A stretch of DNA of 64,000 nt from Tipula vernalis (Eukaryota > Arthropoda > Insecta > Diptera > Tipulidae), in the NCBI GenBank assembly GCA_958295665.1, contig OY282560.1:273036177-273100176 (forward strand), read 5' to 3'. The notes under the pieces are model-generated. The model was given only the letters and a program-made list of their open reading frames with translations. It did not search any database and had not been told where the DNA came from. Of this stretch, positions 46,420 through 56,479 are shown one piece after another. Within the stretch, counting starts at the first letter, position 1, and each line of letters opens with the position of its first letter. The translations under genes and the position numbers were made by a program.

Positions 46420-47760
46420 TACAACTGAACTACCTCCACGAGAAAGGCAATGTGCGATTACATTGTGATTCCCACTGAAATGTCTTATGTCATTCAGTCT
46501 AAATCCAAGTGTCTAGACTAACGAGGGCTTCATTCGGTTTTAGATATAAGTGCGTTGGTCCGCGGCTTATGATCCGTGAAAATGGTAAATTCTCTGATTT
46601 CAACGAAGTAACTGAAATGTTTTAGAGCTTGATATATACTGAGCAGTTCCTTATATCAAACGCGGAGTATTTGGCTTCAGTTGGAGAGAGTTTTTTTGAA
46701 TAAAATGATATTGGTTCCCATTGGCCATTATAATACTGTTCAATAACAGCGCCAATCGCCTAACTGGACGTACCAGTGGTAATACTGAATGCAGCGTTAT
46801 CCTTTAAATGTGCTAATATGATGCTAACGTCTCTTTGCATTTCTTAAACCATTCCTCGCATTCTTCCGGCCAAGTGAATGAATTATTTTTTAATTTAATT
46901 TAAAACATGGAAGTTAAATGGGAGCCAAAAGAAGTGCGCGGTTTTTAATAAACCGGCTATACTAATTTATCATGCGTCACAGAAAACCAAATGAGGAAAC
47001 CCCAAATATGCATTTTGACGCTTTAATCTCTAGTCCATATTCAACCTAACATATAAATAGCTATTGAAGATGAGTCTTGTATTCCTCTTCACTTTTATTG
47101 AGTACTAAAATGTCATCAATATAAGTAAAAACGAATTCCAGACCATTTACCACCATGTTCATGAATTTCTGAAATGTTTCACCAGCATTTCTTAGACCAA
47201 ATGGCATTTGATTAAACTCAAACAAACCAAATGGAGTTGTTATGGCTGCCGTATGAATATCCTTTCGAGCTACTGGAATATGGTGGTATGCCTTATCCAA
47301 ATCTATTTTAGAAAACACTTCACAATCTTACAAGTTCATAAAAATATTAAGAAGGTGAGGTATAGGATACCTATCCGGAACGGTAACAGCGTTTAAACGC
47401 CGATAATCGCCACATGGACGCCATTCACTGCTTTCTTCCTTTGAAACTAAGTAAAATGGTGAAGAAACACAGGATGAGGATGGACTATAAATTCCCAATT
47501 GAACCATGTGTTGAAATTATAATGTTGCAGCTCTAAATTTTATTGAATGCAATCTTCTGGGAATACAAAATGGCAAAGGTGATGGACAACCGAATGCTTT
47601 AATGGTAAATCATAATTAGGACTTGCAACGAGAGAAGGAAATTCTTGCAACAAGAAACTATAATTATTCTCCAAAGTGTAGTACAGCGGTGAGGGTGTAT
47701 TTGGAGCTAATTTGTTGATATAATTTTCTGTCAAATTTGTTTTCTCGTCAATCAATTTTC
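46420..47760 (-). pseudogene. Gypsy-type RT and RNase H relic
   Basis: Reading leftwards from 47760: NKLAPNTPSPLYYTLENNYS and LPLKHSVVHHL (RT N-terminal). Frame-broken sequence follows, including [21 protein letters not shown] remains near 47340-47400. Then there is an open stretch at 47318-47061 with motif A FSKIDLDKAYHHIPVA and TPFGLFEFNQMPFGLRNAGE. The catalytic motif is FTYIDDILVLNKSEEEYKTH (YxDD). RNase H follows in pieces at 46900-46420 (EPISFYSKKLSPTE-like; DIRHFSGNHNVIAHCLSR is clear at about 46440-46495). The order fits Ty3/gypsy Pol. Its integrase is probably the relic at 44275-45150 beyond the mariner copy. Several stops and frameshifts make it inactive. Confidence 0.8.
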
Positions 47761-47764
47761 AAAC

Positions 47765-49550
47765 CCTTTAGATCTACCAATAATCCATATTTTCAATTTA
47801 AAAATTCAAAAAAATTTGAATTGGCCGAGAAAATAAAAATTTAATTATTTAGAACCGAAAACATGTAATTTTTATTTTGTCAGCCAATTAAAATTTGTTT
47901 TGAATTTTTTAGAACCAGAAGATTTTAACGAAAATAATGCAGTAATTTTGGAGTTATACCGAAATAACTAAATCCGATCTTTTCGTTTTTCAATGAGTAA
48001 AAGCGCTTTAGTATCAAAGTATTATGGAAACTAGGGATTTCGTAATATTTTTATACTAACTCGCAAGAATAGCACCCCAGATTACATCTTCTAAATTATG
48101 AATTAATAAAGGCACATTTAATAACACTTTCACATTGAAATATTATTTTTTTTATTTATTTTGTTTTACTTTTATAATTATTTTAGTATTTAAAATGCCA
48201 TATTTTTTATTACAATAACTGTATTATACAAACATTATACATACATATAACGTGCACATTTACTTTATATTAAACAAAAACTAGGTAGAATTCTACACAT
48301 TTTAAAAGGAAATCCAATTACAATATTACCTTTTTTGTTCAATTTTAATGATAAATTTAAAAGATTAAAAATGTCTGGAAAAACGAAGGGAAAAGAAAAA
48401 TTATAAGTTTATGTTAAAAAAATAGAAACTACTTCAATTAAAAGTATTCGTATATATAGAAAATAAAATAACATTAGCTGAAAAAACTGGTGTGCAGATA
48501 TTAAGTTTTACATTCCGCCTTTTCACAATGAAATGTAATAAAGAAAATGCATCTATAGCAAAGATAAACAGAAACGTTTATACATACATATGTATGTACA
48601 TACGTTGATTAGTATTACTATTACTCGTATTTTTATTTTCTTCATTAGAAAAATTGCAACAACTGTCTTTGTTAGTTTTAATCATTTTTCTATTGTGTTA
48701 GTCAGGTATCGTACAAATATGTAAACAAAAATGAACAAACTACTATGGACCGCTAGCAAAATGTCATTTCCGTAAACAATTTGAAAATGAGTTTTCTCCT
48801 ACCTATCTAAAAATAAATCTTTTGATGAATTTATCTAAACAATTCGTCTCAGGTTATCTAAAATTATTTAAATAAAAATAATACCCGAAGTAAACTTGGC
48901 CCCACAAACTATAAATGTCCTTACTTTCAGCGCGAAATCTAGTATATCTTGTTCCATGCATGCGTTATTTACATTCAATGAAATGATGAAGGTGAAGTTA
49001 TCTTGAAAACAGCTTTGAAAAATCATTAAAGTGGAATACCAACATATTAAATTTTGCTTAACTTCAATATGAAAACAAAAGGAAGCTACATAATTTCTTG
49101 TCATCCCTGCGAAGAAGGAGCCAATGCTAAACGAGTGTGAAGTTTGCCTGAAATTTGTCTTAACTTTTTTCACTTAAGAATGTATTGGTTAATTAAATTA
49201 AGTCCCTCGTTATTATGAATTTTTTTTTTTTTTTTCCAAATTTGAGGTTTTTGATATTACCTAAATAAAGAACATTTTAAAATACCATTTGTAATTTTTC
49301 AACGTCAAACAATAAAAAATATTTTATTTATATTATTTTTTATATATCAGATAAAAAGAATCTGTTATTGTTAGTAATGTCGTAACAAAAGCAACTCGTG
49401 AGAATTCCGCTTTATCGAGACATGGTCATTAGAAGTTGTTCTGCAATATAAGTTATGGTCTACGAGTATAAGTTGTCTTGTTTTTCTACTGATTGTGAGA
49501 GAATTGAAAAAATTGAGACGCATTATCGAGTTACAGTATTTCGATCCTTA
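47765..49550. other. AT-rich non-coding stretch
   Basis: No gene is recognised. 48064-48080 repeats the terminal motif of the 44130-44186 palindrome. TACATACATATGTATGTACA-type simple sequence lies near 48580-48604. A 101-residue minus-strand frame at 48868-49173 has no recognised domain. Confidence 0.5.
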
Positions 49551-49559
49551 TAAATGATT

Positions 49560-49920
49560 CGCGAGCACTTGTTGCATAGCGTTGGAATGGTTGGAGTTTT
49601 CTCTACGGTCCGTGAGATTTTCTAAAATTGTCCATGACACTATCTCGAGTTATGGTGGTACCACTTATCACATAGTGTTGAATTCGTTGAAGTTTTCTTT
49701 AGAATTCGTGAGAGTCTCGAAAATTTTCCATGACGCCATCTCGAGTTATGACCCAAAGAAATAATCCTTATGAGAGATTCGCCAGCACTTGTTATGTAAC
49801 GTTGGATTCGTTGAAGTTTCTCGAGTACTGATTGGCTAGCAATGGATTTGTTGAAGATTTCTCTTAATTTTATGAACATTTCGAAAAAAATTTCATGATG
49901 CTATCGCGCGTTATGGTCTT
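49560..49920. repeat. Degenerate tandem repeat (~100-125 bp unit)
   Basis: The motif GTTGGAATGGTTGGAGTTTT and its variants recur near 49580, 49677, 49801 and 49842. Each is followed by TTCTCT...GTGAGA and, in the longer units, TTTTCCATGACGC.ATCTCGAGTTATG. Spacing varies from about 40 to 125 bp, indicating partial unit loss. Confidence 0.6.
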
Positions 49921-50168
49921 TAGGAGTGATCTTATATTATGGTTTATGGTATTATGGTTTTAGTCTTAAGCAGCCGTGTTTACACTTGCTTCTTGCAATA
50001 CACTTGTTTCCCCGTTTCTTTCCTCTTTTTCAATGTCGCTGTTTCTTTTTCAAAGAATTTTTTTTTTGTTTTTTTACAAACAAAAAAGAAATACATAAAT
50101 ATAAAAATTTTCAAGATCATATTTTTTATATGAAAAGAAAATAATTTTATTCACAATCAGTTGGTAAC

Positions 50169-50258
50169 TAGTGATGGGCTAAATCGATCTTTTTTTTTAA
50201 AAATCATATGAGAAAATGAACAAAACAGAACAAAAAAGATCGATTTAGCACATCACTA
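50169..50258. mobile_element. 90-bp hAT-type MITE with 8-bp target duplication
   Basis: The left end TAGTGATGGGCTAAATCGAT and the reverse complement of the right end TAGTGATGTGCTAAATCGAT differ by one base, and the TIR continues as CTTTTTT. TTGGTAAC is duplicated exactly outside both ends (50161-50168 and 50259-50266). The 8-bp duplication and TAGNGNTG start are typical of hAT elements. Confidence 0.9.
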
Positions 50259-50695
50259 TTGGTAACATAAAGCGTTTCCAACCTCTTAAAGGTTAGAAAG
50301 TGAGCGATTTCCTTAGATATACTTAAAGCGGTCAGTAAAAGTAAAAAAAGGGGTTAGTAATGAGACGTAATCGGTCAGTATTTCAGTGCATACTAAATAT
50401 TAATATTTTGCCAATAAAAACTATAATATTATAGAGATAATTCAACTTGTGTAAAAAAATTCATAGTAAAATGTATCAAAGTAGCTGTTTGCTAGCGGAT
50501 ATTTTCGAAAAAGGAAGGAAGGTGTGATGCAAGTGGATATTTTTTTCGGATATTTTTTTATTTACCTTTTTCAATTATTTTATAAGTTTAAATAATAAAT
50601 TTCTATATAACATCAAAAACCCATGAGATTTCTGTCACTTATTAAAGAAAAGTTTATTATTTTGGTTGCTTTAAAATAATAAAATTTCCAAAAAT

Positions 50696-51873
50696 ATGCC
50701 GTCGAAAACGCGTTTTGGAAAAATCTCGAATGAAAATATTGTAAAGGAAATCGACAAAACTACGCCTGAAAATACTAAGAGAAGTAAATCATCGATTTGG
50801 AATCAATTTGATGCATTTTGTAAAGAAAGAAGTTTCGATTTAAAGACAGAACAAAAAATTCCTGATGTCGCTATGATATTAATGGATTGGGGGTTTAACA
50901 TGAAAAAGCAAAACGGATAAGACTATAAAGAGTATGTAATTAAGACGATGTGGAATACAACTGCTAAAATGATTCAGGCTGATTATTTTATTAAATATAA
51001 AGTAACTTTCGATCCATTTTCCGATATACAATTTAATGAAGCACGTAAAGCCAGAGATTCGAAACGAAAGCAGCTGCAAAGTATAGTTGAAAAACGAAAA
51101 GAAAGTGCGATATCATTTACGAAGGAAGAAATAAATAAAATGGCCGACGCGTGGGATGAAAATACACCGATGGGACTATTAAAAATTTTTTTCCACGTAG
51201 CGGCATACGAGTTAGCTTGGAGAGGGGAGAAGCTGCCAATTGTAAAATAAATTTCTTCAAAACAACAGCATTAAGTGATGGAAGTTTTTCAGGGAGGATT
51301 GAATATAATTGTATTCTTTCGAAAACTTGCCAAGGAGGGGCAAAAAAGTGCAGTGACAGTAAATGGCTCATTGAAAACATAGAAAATCCAAACTTGTGTC
51401 CAGTTAGATTATATCAAAAGATATTAAGCAAACGCTCTCCAGAGATTACGAACGAAAAATTTTTTCTTACCCCTAATCCCTTCTGGGAAAAACCAAATTC
51501 CAAAGGATGGTACAAAAATATGCCGATAGGAATTAATGAGCTTCTGAAATGGACTAAAGTATCCGCAGAAAAAATAGGACTAAATATAAAAAATAAAAAA
51601 ATTACAAATCATTCACATCGTTCAAGCGCAGTTTCCAATTTGATTAAAGGCGGTATAAATGAACAAGAATTAATTAAAGTAACAGGACACTCTTCTGCAA
51701 GCTCAATAAAACCTTACCTACAAATAGATGAAAGCCACCATTCCAACATTATAAAAAATATGCGCCAACCAACTATTCAGAAGACGTCCACTTCTTTAGA
51801 CACTATTCAGTCCACATCAACAGGGCAAATAATTTATAATAATTGTGTTTTCGAAAATTGTTCCTTTAAATAA
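50696..51873 (+). pseudogene. Tyrosine recombinase, Crypton-like, nearly intact
   Basis: Starts at ATG 50696 (MPSKTRFGKISNENIVKEID). An N-terminal SAM-like/core-binding region includes NTKRSKSSIWNQFDAFCKER. The catalytic half shows the first Arg region around ELAWRG/GEAANCK (about 51215), RIEYNCILSKTCQGGAKKCS, the box HSHRSSAVSNLIKGGI (H-x-x-R, about 51613-51660), TGHSSASSIKPYLQ with the second His, and the nucleophilic Tyr (about 51690-51725). Crypton elements use such a recombinase to move as DNA circles and leave no TIRs. Only two lesions are visible: a TAA at about 50918-50920 and a 1-base frameshift near 51225. At about 390 residues it is close to Crypton length. A domesticated origin is unlikely given the lesions. 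Confidence 0.75.
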
Positions 51874-51971
51874 ATTTTCCTTATATATTGCTCAATAATA
51901 AAGTTCCAAAATAAAATTTTTAATCAAAAAAATGTCTAATTTATTAACTTTTTTCTCTTTTCTCGTTGAAT

Positions 51972-52213
51972 TATCTCAACAAATACAACTCGAGCTTTGA
52001 GTTAGCCGGGGATTTTTTTATTTTTGCACTCGTAATTAGTATGTGTAGCAATTTAACTCGACAAAACTTTTGTCCAGGCAAAAACACTCGAGCTGCGTTC
52101 TCGTGTTTTTTCCGTACAAGTTTTGTCTCGTTAAATTGCTACGCATACTAATTGTTCGTAAAAATAAAAAAATATCCGGCTAAATCGAAGCTCTTGTTGT
52201 ATTGCTGTTGATA
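51972..52213. repeat. Large hairpin (~115-bp arms)
   Basis: The left arm from about 51972 and the right arm ending about 52213 are imperfect reverse complements. Landmarks are GAGTTAGCCGGGGATTTTTT against TAGCCGGATATTTTTTTATT (reverse complement), TAATTAGTATG.GTAGCAAT, and CGACAAAACTT. The small loop lies near CTCGAGCTGCGTTCTCG (about 52087-52103). There is no coding content. It is a MITE-like or foldback structure just after the recombinase gene. Confidence 0.75.
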
Positions 52214-52276
52214 AGTTTTTATTTATTTATTTTATAACGTTGCTTGTTTTATTAAATGCCTCTGATTGTGAATAAA

Positions 52277-52410
52277 ATAGTATACAAACCTCGGCGAAAA
52301 GTACCATTCCCGTCTCGAAAACTAGTTCACCTCGAGCCTACGCCTCTCGGTAAGCTAAAGTTATCTGTAAAGGAATGGAATACTTTCCGCCTCGGTATGT
52401 AATCTACTAT
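52277..52410. repeat. Imperfect inverted repeat
   Basis: ATAGTATACAAACCTCGGCG at the left corresponds to the reverse complement of the right end, ATAGTAGATTACATACCGAGG. CCATTCC and GGAATGG are paired inside. The middle contains CTCGAGCCTACGCCTCTCGG. It lies 60 bp after the larger hairpin. Confidence 0.5.
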
Positions 52411-52689
52411 TAAACAAGCAAAGACAAGTAATCGAAAAGAAACGCGCTTTAAGAAATGTAAGAGAAACGTAATGCACGTCTAAACACGCTGATTAAAATC
52501 TGTCGATCCATTTCTGAGATATAAATAAAAATTTGCAACAAGTTTTCTTTTTCCCCAAGGCACAACGTGAGGCTGATTGCCGGAAAGCTGGTCAAAATTC
52601 TAAAATTCTCTATTCAGTGGTTTTTGGAGTCGCTGATCACGAATCTCTATTCGCACTTAAAAAATTTCACTTGTTTCTTCCATTATTGG

Positions 52690-52815
52690 ACACCCCTATA
52701 CGTAAAATGCCGTACATATCATATTACAATTAGGATGCATGTCATTTTCATGTATTTTTGGGTTACCGATTACGAATCATTAGTTATATATATAAAATTT
52801 CACCAAGCGATGGAG
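52690..52815. repeat. Dispersed repeat shared with 56340-56470
   Basis: Both copies share GATGCATG.CATTTTCATG, TTTTTGGGT.ACCGATTAC and a following TTTACAAAATTTCACC-like stretch, plus AAAATGCCGTA/AAAATACGGTA upstream. Identity is roughly 75 percent by eye. A C-rich tract (52831-52858) follows this copy. Confidence 0.6.
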
Positions 52816-52859
52816 GGCCCTTATTCACAAACCCCCCCCCAACCCCCTCCCCCCCTTCC

Positions 52860-53190
52860 GACGACAAACATTTTGAGCCCAGAAAGTTTTTTTAATCCTC
52901 TTGCGCCCAGACGAATATAAAAACGATAAAAATTATTCCAACAAAGTTTCTATTTTTCTCTTTTATAAAACAATAAAAAAAATTCTACCAATTCTCTCGT
53001 TCAATCAGTTTACGTTGAAGTGTTGTATTGAATCATTCATTATCAGTGAAAAAATACGTATAATAAATTTTGTTTTTATTTTTCATTTCATTAATTTGGT
53101 TTAATCAAAATTCAGGTGAGTTAATTAGGTGATAAAATGTGTTTTAGGTTATGGGGTGTGGGTGGAGTGTGTTTTTTTTATAAATGTCGT
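52860..53190. other. Non-coding stretch
   Basis: No gene is recognised. The frame at 52901-53104 is low-complexity and has no domain. Confidence 0.4.
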
Positions 53191-53199
53191 GAAAAAATT

Positions 53200-53765
53200 A
53201 GGCCACACGCTCTTTAATAAAAAATATATCAACGTCTGCAGATAATCATTCATTTAGCGTGGGGAAATGAGCCCACGCGCTCTGTCTCATGTGTACCTGT
53301 ACTTTACAATTAATAATATAATGTTTTTACTATTTACGTATTTACTGAGTATTAATAAAAATGTGCTTCATTTCAATGAATAAATACAAATAGTGCAGAT
53401 GTCCGTGTAATAAAAACTTTGTATTTCTCTGTGGACGCATTTTACTACAAGATATACTCAAGCGTCTGGAGGTAATCATTCATTGGCGTGGATAAATGAG
53501 CCCATGCGCACTGTCTATGTGTATAGTTTACTATTAATGAAAAAGGAATAAGTGTCTGCAGATAATCAAATAAAATTTCGTTAAATTATTTCACGTACTG
53601 CGCTTCCAAGCGTTTGTATATAAAACACTCCAAACGTCTGTAATTATCTTTGTATTTTCTATGGACGGAATTGTCCATAAGCTTTACTCAATCGCTTGCG
53701 GATAATTATTCAATTTGGATGATTTAGTCTGCGCACTCCGCAAATGAAAATTTCCGTGCTAAATT
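53200..53765. repeat. Degenerate tandem repeat with GTCTGCAGATAATCATTCAT units
   Basis: The core GTCTGCAGATAATCATTCAT and variants occur at about 53234, 53464, 53552 and 53694. They are followed by GCGTGG..AAATGAGCCCA.GCGC.CTGTCT in the better copies and preceded by TTTCT.TGGACG. It looks like a decayed satellite or the remains of an element with internal repeats. Confidence 0.5.
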
Positions 53766-53982
53766 TATTTCAGTAGTACCTACGCTGTTTAGCTGGATAA
53801 ATTGTAATTAGGGCTACTACATTTTACGAAAGTCGTATTTAGCGTTCATCTTGCTGATCTAGAGATCAGTGAAATTTTTTATTTCACTTCAACAGCGTAC
53901 CGGCCTTTAACCTAAAAATAGTTCAAATTTAATTTTTATTTACCTTGTAAGCTTTCAGAACATGCCCAAGTAGAAAAACATT

Positions 53983-55135
53983 ATGAACTTATCTAAACGG
54001 GTATTGCGCAATCGAATTACAAGATCTGCATTTTTTCACCGAATCCCAGATTCATCAGTGGAGTTAGTTTCAAATGAAACTAGTAATAATAATAATCCAA
54101 TACATCAAAGGAATTTACTTGTAAATAACTCAATGTTATGGAACAAAGTGATGAAGACAACAATAGTGAGGATGAACTAAATAAGTGCAATCAGGACAAT
54201 AGCATTACAGTTGATATTCGAAAGTTTTTGAGAAGTTGGGCCACTGAATTCGGTATTACGTATATTGCTTTAAACAAACTTCTTGAATTTTTAAAATTGA
54301 ATGGCTTTCCATATTTGCCCAAAGATGCTCGCACATTACTAGAGACTCCAACATCACGGGAAATTATTGCAGTTGAACCAGATCAATATGCATATTTCGA
54401 TATAACTGAATATTTAAACCGTGCTCTGGAAAAAAACTGATATTTGTCCACAAGAAATACTCCTGGTCTTTAACATTGATGGTGTTCCTCTTTCAAAGAG
54501 TACACAAAATAGTTTTTGGGTTATCATGTCAAGAATATACAACATTACAGAATCGAAAATTTTTGTTGTTGCAGTGTACCATGGGTATCAAAAACCTAAA
54601 AATTTTAATGAAATATTAAGGCCTTTTGTTAATGAATTGAAAATACTTACCACTTCTTATATTTTTCAAAACCAATCTGTTCGTGTCAAAATAAGAGCAT
54701 TTATTTTAGATGCACCTGCTAGAGCCTCACGTTTGGGAACAAAGTCCCATAATGCTTATTTTGGCTGTACAAGATGTGTTCAAGAAGGAAGTTTCTACAA
54801 CAATAGAATGATATTTTTAGAACAAAATGCGGAACTTCGAACGGATTATTCCTTTCGGAATAAGATGAATGAGAATTATCATAAACATGAATCAATTTTA
54901 GAAGAACTTGAAATAGACATGATTAATCAGTTTCCTTTGGACTATCTACATGTTCTATTTTTGGGAGTAGTAAAACGATTAATGAAAATGTGGATCAGCG
55001 GAAATACTAGAGCTCTTCTTCCTCATCGAGATATCACAATTATAAATAACAAACTCCAGCAAATAGCTGCCAGTCAACCTTGTGAGTTTCAAAGAAAAGC
55101 TAGATCGTTATCAGTCAACCCGGGTTTCTTGTAAG
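53983..55135 (+). pseudogene. Transposase relic of a family common in insects and cnidarians
   Basis: In order across three frames: start MNLSKRVLRNRITRSAFFHR; frame change near 54140; RKFLRSWATEFGITYIALNK and YLPKDARTLLETPTSREI (54205-54365), a conserved N-terminal domain. A further frame change in an A run near 54430 leads to the long open part to 55132. That part reads LLVFNIDGVPLSKSTQNSFW, VVAVYHGYQKPKNFNEILRP, IRAFILDAPARASRLGTKSH, YFGCTRCVQEG, FPLDYLHVLFLGVVKRLMKM and ARSLSVNPGFL. From memory, FNIDGxPL...FW, DAPAR, FxCTRCxxEG and FPLDYMHxxxLGVxRKL are the signature of an uncharacterised, Tnp2-like transposase family. The protein stops where relatives continue (after KARSL), so the C terminus is lost. 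Confidence 0.7.
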
Positions 55136-55184
55136 ATATAGTAATATGTACCTATTGTTTAGTTTTTAATTCACAGCGCTTGGA

Positions 55185-55510
55185 TCGAAACTATCATTTA
55201 ATGAGTACGGTTGTATAATAGCTCTAATAAAACTTACCATCAACAATGTAAAAGAAGTGTTGGAAGAAAACTTAAAAAAATCGCTTGTTGAAATACTAAA
55301 AAGATCTTCTGAAAACAAGATTCGCGAAGACCTAAAATTAACTAAAAAACGGGAAATTCAACCAGCTACCTCTACAAGCTTCAACGCTGCAGAAGATTCG
55401 AAGGAAACGGAAACTAATAATTCGTCGGATGCTGATGAATTACTACTGCTTCTACTCTTTACAGACGTGATACATTTTATGTTCCCGTTTTTATTTTTTA
55501 TTTTTTGATC
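55185..55510 (+). other. Unassigned coding-like tail after the transposase relic
   Basis: The reading SKLSFNEYGCIIALIKLTIN and NVKEVLEENLKKSLVEILKR at 55190-55330, followed by an acidic, polar stretch (AAEDSKETETNNSSDADE), is less simple than background. It may be the end of the same element or part of another gene. It ends in a hydrophobic low-complexity run. I do not recognise it. Confidence 0.35.
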
Positions 55511-55883
55511 GAAATGAAAAAAAGGATTACCTATTTTTTTAATTTTATTGTTATTTTTTGTAACATGAAGTTGTTGTTTTCAATAAAGAAAATTTAATTC
55601 ATTAATTAACTTTTAATTAATACAAAAGACTTTAATTTAAAAAAAACATTGTTGAAGAACGGTCCACTAAAAATATTCTGATTTTATCTTATTTTAACCG
55701 TACACAAAATATTAAAATCTAAGATATTTGCGACTATTGTGCATGATGCATCAGTAGTAATGCACCATGTATTCAGCAATCTTACTTAGTTCCACAGAAT
55801 TTAGGAGCGCTTTAGTTTACAAATATTCAGTCAATTTAACTGACATATTGCTGACTAATATGTCTAATTGGGCCCACATATTG

Positions 55884-56205
55884 CTGATTAATGTGCTCAA
55901 TCTGCACCAACCAGTTGTTATTGACTCACACCTGATTAAAGTGTTCACCCTTCGCAATACATTTGTTATTGACTGATACCTGACTAATGCGTTAAATCTG
56001 CGCCAACCAGTTGTCATTGACTCATACCTGACTAATGTGCTCAACCTGCACCAACCAGTTATTATTGACTCACACCTGACTAAAGTATTCACCCTTCGCC
56101 AACCATTTATTATTGACTCACACGTGACTAAAGTGTTCACCCTTCGCCAACCATTTGCTATTGACTGATACCTGACTAATATGTTCATCCGCGCCCATGT
56201 TGACT
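55884..56205. repeat. 48-bp-period minisatellite
   Basis: Units beginning CTGACTAAAGTGTTCACCCT or CTGACTAATGTGCTCAACCT start at 55884, 55932, 55980, 56028, 56076, 56124 and 56172, exactly 48 bp apart. A partial unit at 55851 lies 33 bp upstream. Two variants (ACCCTTCGCCAACCATTT and AACCTGCACCAACCAGTT) alternate irregularly. Because 48 is a multiple of three, the array stays open on the minus strand as a 16-residue periodic frame; I regard this as a by-product. Confidence 0.92.
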
Positions 56206-56479
56206 CAGAGGATGGTATTTTCCGATTTTTGCCTATAAATAGCACTTAAATGAGTTGGCATTTGGTGGACTCTTGTGCTGAGGTCGATGTTGGCACACAA
56301 CAGTCGCGTTATGGGCGCAAAACTAATAATTGTTTGTGGGGGCCCTTTGCATAAAATACGGTATATATCTTATTACGACCAAGATGCATGCCATTTTCAT
56401 GATTTTTGGGTCACCGATTACTAATCTCTAGTCACATTTTGTAATTTTTATACAAAATTTCACCTTCTTCATCCCTAAT

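Noticed and set aside
55817..56245. 142-residue minus-strand frame with a 16-residue period
   Set aside because: It is the 48-bp minisatellite read through; a period divisible by three keeps one frame open without implying a protein.
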